A DNA stretch of 17,285 nucleotides from Acidimicrobiales bacterium. GTDB taxonomy: Bacteria; Actinomycetota; Acidimicrobiia; Acidimicrobiales; Palsa-688. This document shows, one piece after another, positions 6,540 to 13,405 of this stretch (position 1 is its first letter; every line of letters starts with the position of its first letter). The DNA is taken from assembly GCA_030039575.1 (NCBI GenBank), contig JASHVH010000472.1, positions 1-17,285 on the forward strand. Reading direction: 5' to 3'. The translations under genes were made by a program, and so were the position numbers. Under the pieces are notes generated by a model that saw only the letters and a list, made by a program, of their open reading frames with translations, was not told the origin of the DNA and did not search any database.

Positions 6540-8251
6540 CGTTGGCCCGCCAGCGCCAGCGCTGCTTCCGCCGCCCTGCTGGCCGCTTCGCTGGCCCGCT
6601 GCTGTTCCTGGCGTCCGGCCTCCGCGACTCCGTGCAACTGCTCGGCCCGCGAGGCAGCAGCCAAGATGGTCTCGGCCGAGGCGGCCAGCTCGGCCGCCAT
6701 CGCCGTCTCGAAACGACGCCTGACCGCGTCCAGGCGTTGGGAGATGTCCCAGCGAGCCCGGCCGGCGTGCTTGTCAAACTCTCGAGCCAAATCGCTCTCA
6801 GCCCGGTGGAGAAGGCGCTGCCGCCGCAACGACCGGGGCAACAAGAGGCGCAGGACGCGGTCGATGTTCTCGGTCGAGCTGCCAACATGCAGGAAAAGGT
6901 AGAAATATCGTTCTCGTTCCTCGGCCACCTCCGGTACGGCCAGCCGAGGGAGTTCCACCTGGAAAATGTCCGCCGCCGCGGCCCGGACGGCGTTCACCCG
7001 GTCCTGGGTGCGGTCCCGGAAGCGCTCGGCCAGCTTTTTCCAGGACCCCTCAGCCCGCTCGGCCTCCGCCTGACGGAAGACCTCGAAACTGTCCCGCACA
7101 GATGACTCGACCGCCCGCCGCAACTCTTCTTCGAGACGAGAGACGGGAGTTGACCGTGCGACGTCTACGAGCCGAGCCTCGCATTTAGCAGGAGCGTTCG
7201 CGGCGAAGTCTGCCAACGCCTGGCCGATGGCGCCGCCCAAGGCGTCAACATCTCGCTGCAACAGCGTGCACTCGTCGTTGAACGCTTGACGCTGCTCCGC
7301 TGCCGCCGCTCGTAGTCTTTCCACTCGCTCGCGGAGCGAGACCGCGTCGAGCTGTGCCGTGGCCGCTTCGATCCTGAGCGAATCGTCCAGCTCATGGGCG
7401 AGCCGGGCGAGCTCCGAGCGGGCCGTCGTGACGCGCGCCTCGACCAGGTCGAGCTTTACGAAGCGGTCGAAGGCGCCAGAAAAAGCGGCAAATTCGCCTC
7501 CCTGGCCCTCCTCGGCCATTTGGCCGACCAGGCGCGTCCCGAGAGCGGCCCGCGCACTGACCCGCCACAGCCTCTCCGTCCGCCCGAGCTCGGCGCCCAG
7601 CGCGTTTGACACGAAGCGAGTCACCTCGTCGAGCTCGGCCTGGCTCAGGTGGTCGGCGCGGTTCAGGACAAAAAACGTCGGTGATCGGCGCTCGGACAAA
7701 GCGGCCAACAGCTTCCGCTCCGCCTCCGAAAGCGGGGCGTCGGCCGAGAGCACCACGATGGCTCCATCGGCTTCCAAGAGAGCCCGAGCTGCTGCTTCAT
7801 CGTGGCGGAACACCGAACCGGTACCGGGCGTGTCGACGAGCACTACGCCTGGGCGCAGCAGTTCGGCAGGGGCCCGGGCTTCAACTCGGCTGACCTGGCG
7901 CTCGTTGCCGGGGTTGCCGGCTTCGGTGACATAGTCGGCCAACTGACCGAGGTCGATGTCCTCGGTGGTCCCGTCGGTGTGAACAACTGTGGCGCCCAGC
8001 GGCCCGTACGCCACCTCGGTGGCCACAGCCGTGAGCGGGAGGACGCCCGTTGGCAATAGGTCCAGGCCAAGAAGGGCATTGACCAGCGTGGACTTGCCTC
8101 GCTTGAACTCTCCTAGAACGGTAACGTTGAAACGCCCCCTGGCCACGCGCTCTGCCAGCCCGGTGGCACGGGTGGACAGCTCCTGCCTATCGCCGGCCGC
8201 AGCCGCCAAGTCTCCAGCCGCCTTCGCCAGTTGCTCCAGCTCGGTGTCCAC
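6536..8251 (-). CDS. Dynamin-like GTPase, first gene of fluoride-riboswitch operon
   Basis: The product has 571 residues from GTG 8251, chosen for the strong AGGAGGT (complement of 8257-8263) 5 nt upstream. The longer open frame to 8626 would run through the riboswitch and is rejected. All G motifs are present: G1 GEFKRGKST (47-55), G3 DTPG (140-143), G4 NRAD (197-200), and a G5-like SAR (232-234). A conserved Thr in the LPLTAVATEV segment (residues 71-80) serves as G2. The GEFKRGKSTLVNALLG form is typical of bacterial dynamin-like proteins. After the GTPase domain come long helical stalk segments, a hydrophobic patch YFYLFLHVGSS that could be a membrane-binding paddle, and an Ala/Glu-rich coiled-coil C-terminus. 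Dynamin-like proteins remodel or protect membranes in a GTP-dependent way. Coupling to MutS-like ATPases is unusual; the role in fluoride response is inferred only from the leader. Confidence 0.9.
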   Translation of the reverse strand: MDTELEQLAKAAGDLAAAAGDRQELSTRATGLAERVARGRFNVTVLGEFKRGKSTLVNALLGLDLLPTGVLPLTAVATEVAYGPLGATVVHTDGTTEDIDLGQLADYVTEAGNPGNERQVSRVEARAPAELLRPGVVLVDTPGTGSVFRHDEAAARALLEADGAIVVLSADAPLSEAERKLLAALSERRSPTFFVLNRADHLSQAELDEVTRFVSNALGAELGRTERLWRVSARAALGTRLVGQMAEEGQGGEFAAFSGAFDRFVKLDLVEARVTTARSELARLAHELDDSLRIEAATAQLDAVSLRERVERLRAAAAEQRQAFNDECTLLQRDVDALGGAIGQALADFAANAPAKCEARLVDVARSTPVSRLEEELRRAVESSVRDSFEVFRQAEAERAEGSWKKLAERFRDRTQDRVNAVRAAAADIFQVELPRLAVPEVAEERERYFYLFLHVGSSTENIDRVLRLLLPRSLRRQRLLHRAESDLAREFDKHAGRARWDISQRLDAVRRRFETAMAAELAASAETILAAASRAEQLHGVAEAGRQEQQRASEAASRAAEAALALAGQR

Positions 8252-8284
8252 AACGCACCTCCTACCTCGAAACCGACCAGTCCG

Positions 8285-8361
8285 GTAGGAGCCATCGTCC
8301 CCGTTGAAAACGCCGCTATCTGGGCGCCAGGGCCCGGGGCAGTATGGCGAGCTCCATCGCC
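8285..8361 (-). promoter_or_regulatory. Fluoride riboswitch (crcB motif) upstream of the GTPase operon
   Basis: Read on the minus strand, the 5' half is GGCGATGGAGCTCGCC (8361-8346) and the 3' half GATGGCTCCTAC (8296-8285), both matching the crcB/fluoride aptamer. P1 pairs GGAGCT (8355-8350) with GGCTCC (8293-8288). The pseudoknot pairs GGCG (8361-8358) with CGCC (8349-8346). After ATACTG, P2 is closed by CCCC (8339-8336) and GGGG (8302-8299), with an extended apical part. Expression platform: CCTACC (8289-8284) can pair with GGTAGG (8266-8261), whose end overlaps the Shine-Dalgarno. This predicts translational control, on with fluoride. Confidence 0.9.
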
Positions 8362-8367
8362 ACCCAC

Positions 8368-8373
8368 AGCTTA
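8368..8373 (-). promoter_or_regulatory. Putative -10 box of the GTPase/MutS-like operon
   Basis: TAAGCT (complement of 8368-8373) fits TANNNT and would place the transcription start at about 8361, the 5' edge of the riboswitch. No clear -35 hexamer was found upstream of it. Confidence 0.45.
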
Positions 8374-8412
8374 CCAGCCACGAGGCCCTGGCCGTTTGGG
8401 GGAGCCCGCTGC

Positions 8413-8443
8413 TTGCTCTCTCCAGCCCCGATCGCGATAAGGT
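8413..8443 (+). promoter_or_regulatory. Putative promoter of the hydrogenase-like operon
   Basis: TTGCTC (8413-8418) and TAAGGT (8438-8443), spacer 19 nt, or alternatively GATAAG at 8436 with spacer 17. Either puts the start near 8450, immediately before the fluoride aptamer. It is divergent from the GTPase promoter, with the two -10 boxes about 65 nt apart. Confidence 0.45.
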
Positions 8444-8451
8444 GTTCCTCA

Positions 8452-8554
8452 GCCGGATGAGGTCCCGGCGGTCGCAACCGTTCCCGGGCGTGGCCGAACC
8501 TCCCAAATGGGCGTCCCAGGTGGGGATAATCCCAGATGGGATGATGGCTTCTAC
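8452..8554 (+). promoter_or_regulatory. Fluoride riboswitch (crcB motif) with long insertion, upstream of first hycD
   Basis: The 5' half is GCCGGATGAGGTCCCGGC (8452-8469): pseudoknot strands GCCG (8452-8455) and CGGC (8466-8469) flank GATGAGGTCC. The 3' half is TGATGGCTTCTAC (8542-8554). P1 pairs GAGGTC (8459-8464) with GGCTTC (8546-8551) using two G-U wobbles. The segment between halves is 72 nt, versus 24 nt in the leader before the second hycD. It contains a CGGT/ACCG hairpin and three near-palindromes of form CCCANNTGGG. Downstream, CTACGCG (8551-8557) pairs perfectly with CGCGTAG (8569-8575), ending directly against the AGGAG Shine-Dalgarno (8576-8580). Translational on-control by fluoride is predicted. 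Confidence 0.8.
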
Positions 8555-8590
8555 GCGAAGAGTTCGTGCGCGTAGAGGAGAACAGGTTCC

Positions 8591-9547
8591 GTGGTGCTGC
8601 CATCTGGCGTTGTGCAGGCGCTCCAAGTCGTGGTGGTGCTTGTCTTCGCCCCTTTTGTGAGCGGCGCCATAAGTCAGGTCGAAGCCCGGTTCGAGGGCCG
8701 CCGGGGCCCCAGGGTGCTCCAGCCCTACTACGACCTGGCCAAGTTGTTCCGCAAGGAGACCCTCGTACCAGAAGGTGCCAGCTGGGTCTTCTTGGTGGCG
8801 CCGATAGTGGCGTTCACGTCGTACCTGACCGTGCCTTTGCTGATCCCGGTCCTGACCGACTTCCCGTTACCCCTCGGTTACACGGGCGACATACTCGGCG
8901 GCGGCCTCATCCTCGCTCTGGCCGGGTTCTCAGTGGCGTTGGCGGCGGCAGAGACGGGTGACCCGTACGCCCAGCTTGGTAGCAGCCGGGCAATGACGTT
9001 CGGGGCACTGATCGAGCCCTCGGTCCTGTTCGTCGTCTTCACGGTGGCGCTTATCACAACCACTGACTTGCCTTACGCTATGGCTGCCGTCGACCGCTCC
9101 TCCCTGGCCCAGGTCCTGCGGCCGGCGCACGTGTTCGCCGCCGCCGCCTTCTTCCTCGTCGTGCTGTCCGACACGGGGCGGATCCCGGTCGAAACGCATG
9201 CCAGCACGCTTGAGTTCGGGATGATCGACGAAGCGAGGGCCTTCGAGCATTCGGGGCCTGCGCTTGCCCTATTGAAGTGGGGAACAGCCATAAAGCAGCT
9301 GGTCCTCTACGTCATCCTCGTGGACGTCTTCGCCACCCCGTGGGGTTTGGCCGGATCCCCGCAAATCGGTTCTGTCCTATTGGCTATCCCCATCCTCCTT
9401 GGCAAGGCGCTGGTCGCCGGGACCATTTTCGCCCTGATCGACAACACCTTCTCGAAATTGCGCCTCTATAAGATAACCGAGTTCATGGCGTCTGCCTTCG
9501 CCCTGTCGGCGGTCGCGGTGCTCGTCCTCTACCTGGGTGGCGGCTGA
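8591..9547 (+). CDS. hycD: HycD/NuoH-like membrane subunit of hydrogenase-related complex (copy 1)
   Basis: The product has 318 residues; GTG 8591 is preceded by AGGAG (8576-8580), and GTG 8594 is an alternative. The family signature is clear: RGPRVLQPYYDLAKLFRKE (38-56), GSSRAMTFGALIEPSVL (130-146), TGRIPVETHAST (195-206) and EFGMIDEARAFEHSG (208-222). About eight membrane helices are expected. In complex I and group 4 hydrogenases this subunit connects the peripheral arm to the antiporter-like subunits and carries acidic residues of the proton path. The usual DNPATHLELT after GRIPV is ETHASTLEFG here, a notable divergence. First gene of a plus-strand operon; the next ATG starts 2 nt after its stop. 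It corresponds to mycobacterial hycD (about 316 residues). Confidence 0.92.
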   Translation: MVLPSGVVQALQVVVVLVFAPFVSGAISQVEARFEGRRGPRVLQPYYDLAKLFRKETLVPEGASWVFLVAPIVAFTSYLTVPLLIPVLTDFPLPLGYTGDILGGGLILALAGFSVALAAAETGDPYAQLGSSRAMTFGALIEPSVLFVVFTVALITTTDLPYAMAAVDRSSLAQVLRPAHVFAAAAFFLVVLSDTGRIPVETHASTLEFGMIDEARAFEHSGPALALLKWGTAIKQLVLYVILVDVFATPWGLAGSPQIGSVLLAIPILLGKALVAGTIFALIDNTFSKLRLYKITEFMASAFALSAVAVLVLYLGGG

Positions 9548-9549
9548 CG

Positions 9550-10248
9550 ATGCTCATTCCCATTCTGGCCAACGTCCCCACCCCCCCTTCAACCTTTGAC
9601 GGCATAACGGAAGCGATCGCCGTCTTCGTGCTCTTGTTGGTCTTCGTGATGCTGCGCCAGGCGTTGTTGCACTCACAGGTCCGCCTGTACGCCCTCCAGT
9701 CCTTGGCGGTGTCGGCACTGGCCGGGGTACTGGCGACGAACGAACACGCCGGCGACCTCTTCGTATTGGCCGGGTTGTCGTTCGTGCTCAAGGTGATCAT
9801 CGTCCCAGTTGTCGTCCTCCACCTGCTGCGCGAGGCAGAGGTGGACCTGGCCGGGAGCCAGCGCTTCGGCGTGGCGAGCGCGGTGCTCCTTGGCGTGGCC
9901 GTTTCGGTCTTCGCGTTCCTGGCCGTGGGCTCGGTCCACATCGGCGGTTCTGGAGCGAAGGGCCTCCCTGTGCCGGCACTGGGCGCCGCGGCAGCCACCG
10001 TACTGGTCTCGTTCGTCCTGGTCATGTACCGGGCGGATGTAGTCTCGCAAGCCATTGGTTTTTTTTCCATGGAGAACGGCGTCTCCGTGGCCAGTCTCGT
10101 CATTGCCGCGCGCATGCAGTCCATCCTCGAGGTCGCCTTCCTTTTCGACCTGTTAGTGGCGGGGGTGGCGTTCGCCCTGATCATGCGCGCCCACCATCGC
10201 AGGAGCGCCTCCCTGTCCACCGAGACACTTGACCAGCTCCGCGGCTGA
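9550..10248 (+). CDS. hycP: HyfE/HycP-like (NuoK-related) membrane subunit
   Basis: The product has 232 residues, starting 2 nt after the stop of hycD. Seven or so hydrophobic helices span the protein, with ENGVSVASLVIAARMQ (about 176-191) matching the HyfE-type motif GF--MENG. This is the NuoK-like small antiporter-module subunit of group 4 hydrogenase-like complexes, similar in length to mycobacterial HycP (about 220 residues). It sits between the NuoH-like and NuoN-like genes, as expected for the family. The conserved Glu of MENG lies in a membrane helix and is probably part of the proton path. A run of eight T (10059-10066) encodes the preceding Phe-Phe and is unusual in this GC-rich DNA. 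Confidence 0.9.
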   Translation: MLIPILANVPTPPSTFDGITEAIAVFVLLLVFVMLRQALLHSQVRLYALQSLAVSALAGVLATNEHAGDLFVLAGLSFVLKVIIVPVVVLHLLREAEVDLAGSQRFGVASAVLLGVAVSVFAFLAVGSVHIGGSGAKGLPVPALGAAAATVLVSFVLVMYRADVVSQAIGFFSMENGVSVASLVIAARMQSILEVAFLFDLLVAGVAFALIMRAHHRRSASLSTETLDQLRG

Positions 10249-10281
10249 AGGTAGTCCCAAAATGCCGAAAGTGCGCCCCCT

Positions 10282-11814
10282 ATGAGCCTCGTCCTGATCG
10301 CCATCATGGTGGTACCGCCGGTAGCCGGGGCGACCTCGTGGTGGGCGGGACCGCGCCTTAGGGGCGCGGCGACCGTTACCAGTGGCGCAGCTACGTTTGG
10401 GCTGGCGCTGGCCCTCGTCCCGGCCGTCGCCAGAGGTCGCCCCGTCAGTCGCGCTCGCACTGCCGGGGGTGGTCAGGTCGTCCTCTACGGCCAGCACGCG
10501 GTCACCGCTCTTGGCAACTGGCTGAGGGTCGACTCGCTTTCACTCGTGTTCCTCCTGGCGACGGCGTTCCTGTACGCGTTGACCGCCATTTTTGCGGTGG
10601 GATATGTCTTTGCCGAGCACGGGGCGGATGCCATCTACCGTCGCCGCTTGTTCGCCGGTATGAACATCTTCGCCTGGGCCATGGCGATGGCACCTCTGGT
10701 CAACAACATCGGGCTGTTGTGGGTCGCCATCGAAGTCACGACGGTGGTCAGCGCGCTGCTCGTTGCTATCGAGGGGACAGACAGCGCCGTCGAAGCCGCC
10801 TGGAAATATGTCTTGCTCGGTTCACTCGGCCTTGGTTTGTCGCTGCTGGCCACTGTGGTCATGTACCACGCCGGCAGTTATTCGCTGGGCCAGGCGTACG
10901 ACCTGTCCTTCACCAAGTTGGTGGGTGCTGCAGCCCGGTTCCCCGCCGGTACGGTCAGGCTGGCCTACTTATTGGCCGTCCTCGGCTTCGGCACCAAGGT
11001 CGGCTTTTTCCCCGTCCACACCTGGCTGCCCGACGCCCACTCCGAGGCGCCTACCCCGGTTTCGGCATTGCTGTCGGGTGCTTTGCTGGCCACCTGTTTT
11101 TACGCCATCCTGCGTTATTACCAAATAACCGAGCGGGCCGCGGGTGTCGCTTTTGCACGCGATGTACTGGCCGGCTTCGGGGTCGCCACCCTGTTACTGG
11201 GCGCGCTGTACCTGGCCTCTCAACGTGACCTCAAGCGCATGCTGGCCTACTCGTCCGTCGAGCATATGGGCATCCTTGCCATCGGGATGAGCTTCGCATC
11301 TCCTTTGGCCGTAGCGGGCGTGCTCTTGCACGTGCTCGCTCACGCGGCGGCCAAAGGTACGGCCTTCTTCGGGGCCGGGAGCGTGGTCCGAAAGCTGCGC
11401 ACCAAGGACCTCGAGCGGATCCGAGGAGGCATGGGCTTACTCCCGTGGAGCGGGCCGTTGCTTGTCGCGGCGATGTTGGGCCTGTCAGCTCTTCCCCCGT
11501 TCGGCACTTTCCGCTCCGAGTTTTCGATTGTGGCCGGCGGTCTCTCCGGCGCCTCCACCGGGCTGGGGCAAGTGCTGTCTGCTGTCTTGGTCGTACTGGT
11601 TACCCTCGCCTTTTTAGGCCTCTCTTGGCACATCACCCAGGTCATGGCCTCGCCCGGCCCGAGTGGCGGGACGACTGTGGCCAAGGGCGAGACGAGCAAG
11701 TTAATGGTGTTGGCCATGTCCCTGGCACTGCTGGGCCTGGTCATACTCGGGGTCCACCCTCCCGCCCAGCTCGACAACCTGTTCCACGGCGCCGTTAGCG
11801 AGCTAGGAGCATGA
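10282..11814 (+). CDS. hycQ: HyfF/HycQ-like (NuoN/Mrp antiporter family) proton-translocating subunit
   Basis: The product has 510 residues, ATG 10282. It is a proton_antipo_M family membrane protein with about 14 helices. Key channel residues are present: Glu151 in LLWVAIEVTTVVSALLV (helix 5 Glu), Lys239 in GFGTKVGFFPVHTWLPDAH (helix 7 Lys and the discontinuous helix), and His350/His354/Lys358 in LLHVLAHAAAKG (helix 8 to 12 region). SQRDLKRMLAYSSVEHMG is the family signature. An intact charged axis implies working ion translocation. The 33-nt gap after hycP contains a seven-codon ORF (ATG 10262, product MPKVRPL) whose TGA overlaps this ATG, possibly allowing translational coupling. It corresponds to mycobacterial HycQ (about 488 residues). 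Confidence 0.92.
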   Translation: MSLVLIAIMVVPPVAGATSWWAGPRLRGAATVTSGAATFGLALALVPAVARGRPVSRARTAGGGQVVLYGQHAVTALGNWLRVDSLSLVFLLATAFLYALTAIFAVGYVFAEHGADAIYRRRLFAGMNIFAWAMAMAPLVNNIGLLWVAIEVTTVVSALLVAIEGTDSAVEAAWKYVLLGSLGLGLSLLATVVMYHAGSYSLGQAYDLSFTKLVGAAARFPAGTVRLAYLLAVLGFGTKVGFFPVHTWLPDAHSEAPTPVSALLSGALLATCFYAILRYYQITERAAGVAFARDVLAGFGVATLLLGALYLASQRDLKRMLAYSSVEHMGILAIGMSFASPLAVAGVLLHVLAHAAAKGTAFFGAGSVVRKLRTKDLERIRGGMGLLPWSGPLLVAAMLGLSALPPFGTFRSEFSIVAGGLSGASTGLGQVLSAVLVVLVTLAFLGLSWHITQVMASPGPSGGTTVAKGETSKLMVLAMSLALLGLVILGVHPPAQLDNLFHGAVSELGA

Positions 11815-11818
11815 GAAA

Positions 11819-13405
11819 ATGAGGCCCGGGCAAGCATTGACGAGCGGGGACCAGTCCTGGTCCGAAATCAGCGTCCCCGCTAACCACTTGGCTGAAGTGG
11901 TCGCGTCCTCTGCTCGCACTGAGGGCTCGGGTCAGCCAGACGCAAGTGCGTCACGCCGGACGAAGCGCTTTGCCGGGCTGTTTGGGTCGGCCCTCGAGGA
12001 CGGTTCGGTGCTATTGCGCGTCGCCTTGGCCCGCTACGGAGGGTTCGAGGTCGTGAGCTCAGTCGTGGCGCCGAGGCCCGACGGTCGTCCCGGTAGTTAC
12101 GAAGCCCTAACCCCCGTCGTACCAGGGGCCGCCTGGTACGAGCGCGAGGTGGCCGACCTGTTCGGCCTGGCGCCCGAAGGCCATCCCCGTATCGACCCTC
12201 TCGTGTTACCACGTAAAAAGGGAGAAGATCCGCCAAGACCGGGGTGGAGGATGCCGGGCCAAGATCTGCCAATAGTGCCGGACGAAACACCGCTACCTGC
12301 CCACCTGGCCGGAGAAGGGGTCTTCACCCTCCCGTACGGCCCGGTCCGCTCCGGGGTTTTCGAGTCGGTGCAGTACTTGGTGGAAACGCCGGGGGAAGAC
12401 ATACCACACCTCCGTGCCCGCGTGTACCATAAACATCGCGGCATCGAGGTCCGCTTCCAGGGCCTGTCACCGGCCGATGGCGTCCTACTGGCCGAGCGGG
12501 TAGAGGGAGTGGCTTCGGTCGCGCACGCCACCGCCTTTTCCCAGGCTGTCGAATCTCTGAGCGCCGGAGAGGTACACGTCCCGCCGGCGGCCATGCTGGT
12601 CCGGGTGGTGCACGCCGAACTGGAGAGGGTGGCCAACCATCTGGACTCGACCGCCCGGCATACCGAAGCGGCCGGGCAGGCCGTTGCCTACGCCCGCCTG
12701 ACCTGGCACAAAGAACGCATCATGCGCCTGCGAGCCGACCTCTGCGGTCACCGGTTCGGCCGCGGCGTGGTCGTCCCCGGCGGGGTCGCCGGCCCACCGA
12801 TGTTGGCTCCCGGCCCCACGCTCGGCCAACTGGCGACCATAGAGGCTGATATTCGCGCTGATATTCATTTGCTGATGGCCACGTCATCGTTTATCGACCG
12901 TCTCCGGGGCACGGGCGTGCTCAGCCCTGAGGTGGCCTCGTCCAGGGGAGCGATCGGTCCTGTCGGGCGGGCGTCGGGATCGGACGAGGACCTCAGGGCC
13001 TACCGTCCCTACGGTGCCTACAGGACTATCCAGATGCCTGCCCATCGTTACCGTGACTCGGGCGACGCCCTCGGGCGCCAGCTGGTCCGCAACGAGGAAA
13101 TCTGGGGTGCCTTCGAGGTTTGCCGTCGCGCCCTAGAAGCGCTGGAGGGTGTCCCCGCCGACGGGCCGTGGACGGCACCGGTCGCCCCGGTCGACGGGAC
13201 GGCTTGGGGCTGGGTGGAAGCACCCCAGGGCGAGCTCCTCTACCTGGTCGAGACGGAGGCCGGACGCCTCCGCCGGGTGAAGCCTCGCTCGGCTTCTTTC
13301 CATAACTTGGCCCTTTTCCCCGACGTTTTTACCGGCGACATTTTCACGGACTTTGCTTTCATCGAGGCGAGTTTTGGCTTGTCGATTGCCGGGGTGGCGA
13401 ACTGA
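11819..13405 (+). CDS. hycE: HycE/HyfG-like fused NuoC-NuoD subunit lacking NiFe-ligand cysteines
   Basis: The product has 528 residues; AGGAG (11805-11809) lies 9 nt before ATG 11819. The N-terminal NuoC-like domain is marked by WYEREVADLFGLAPEGHPRIDPLVLP (106-131). The NuoD/hydrogenase large-subunit domain follows from FTLPYGPVRSG (169-179). Compared with hydrogenase-3/4 large subunits, the proximal motif RVCGIC is RVEGVA (227-232) and the C-terminal DPC--C is GLSIAG (520-525). All four NiFe-binding cysteines are therefore gone; the only cysteines are Cys309 and Cys435. The GPxH His is Arg177. The fold markers H-TAFSQAVE, VHAELERVANHLDSTA and RADIHLLM are well kept. It is thus a hydrogenase-related subunit, as in Ehr complexes or complex I, and cannot hold a NiFe site. 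The stop overlaps the next start (TGATG-type). Confidence 0.92.
   Translation: MRPGQALTSGDQSWSEISVPANHLAEVVASSARTEGSGQPDASASRRTKRFAGLFGSALEDGSVLLRVALARYGGFEVVSSVVAPRPDGRPGSYEALTPVVPGAAWYEREVADLFGLAPEGHPRIDPLVLPRKKGEDPPRPGWRMPGQDLPIVPDETPLPAHLAGEGVFTLPYGPVRSGVFESVQYLVETPGEDIPHLRARVYHKHRGIEVRFQGLSPADGVLLAERVEGVASVAHATAFSQAVESLSAGEVHVPPAAMLVRVVHAELERVANHLDSTARHTEAAGQAVAYARLTWHKERIMRLRADLCGHRFGRGVVVPGGVAGPPMLAPGPTLGQLATIEADIRADIHLLMATSSFIDRLRGTGVLSPEVASSRGAIGPVGRASGSDEDLRAYRPYGAYRTIQMPAHRYRDSGDALGRQLVRNEEIWGAFEVCRRALEALEGVPADGPWTAPVAPVDGTAWGWVEAPQGELLYLVETEAGRLRRVKPRSASFHNLALFPDVFTGDIFTDFAFIEASFGLSIAGVAN

Noticed and set aside
2951..8251. Anti-phage defence system (dynamin-like GTPase plus ATPases)
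   Set aside because: Dynamin-like proteins occur in defence loci, but there is no nuclease, integrase or other defence gene nearby and the fluoride riboswitch points to stress response instead.
8252..8626. N-terminal extension of the GTPase frame (124 extra residues)
   Set aside because: It runs through a riboswitch and promoter region, has no protein-like composition, and the GTG at 8251 has a strong Shine-Dalgarno.
10262..10285. Seven-codon ORF overlapping the hycQ start
   Set aside because: It is too short to call a gene; it may only aid translational coupling.
9483..10460. 325-residue open frame on the minus strand
   Set aside because: It lies opposite hycP and parts of hycD and hycQ, and its Arg/Thr/Ser-rich product is typical of an antisense shadow in GC-rich DNA.
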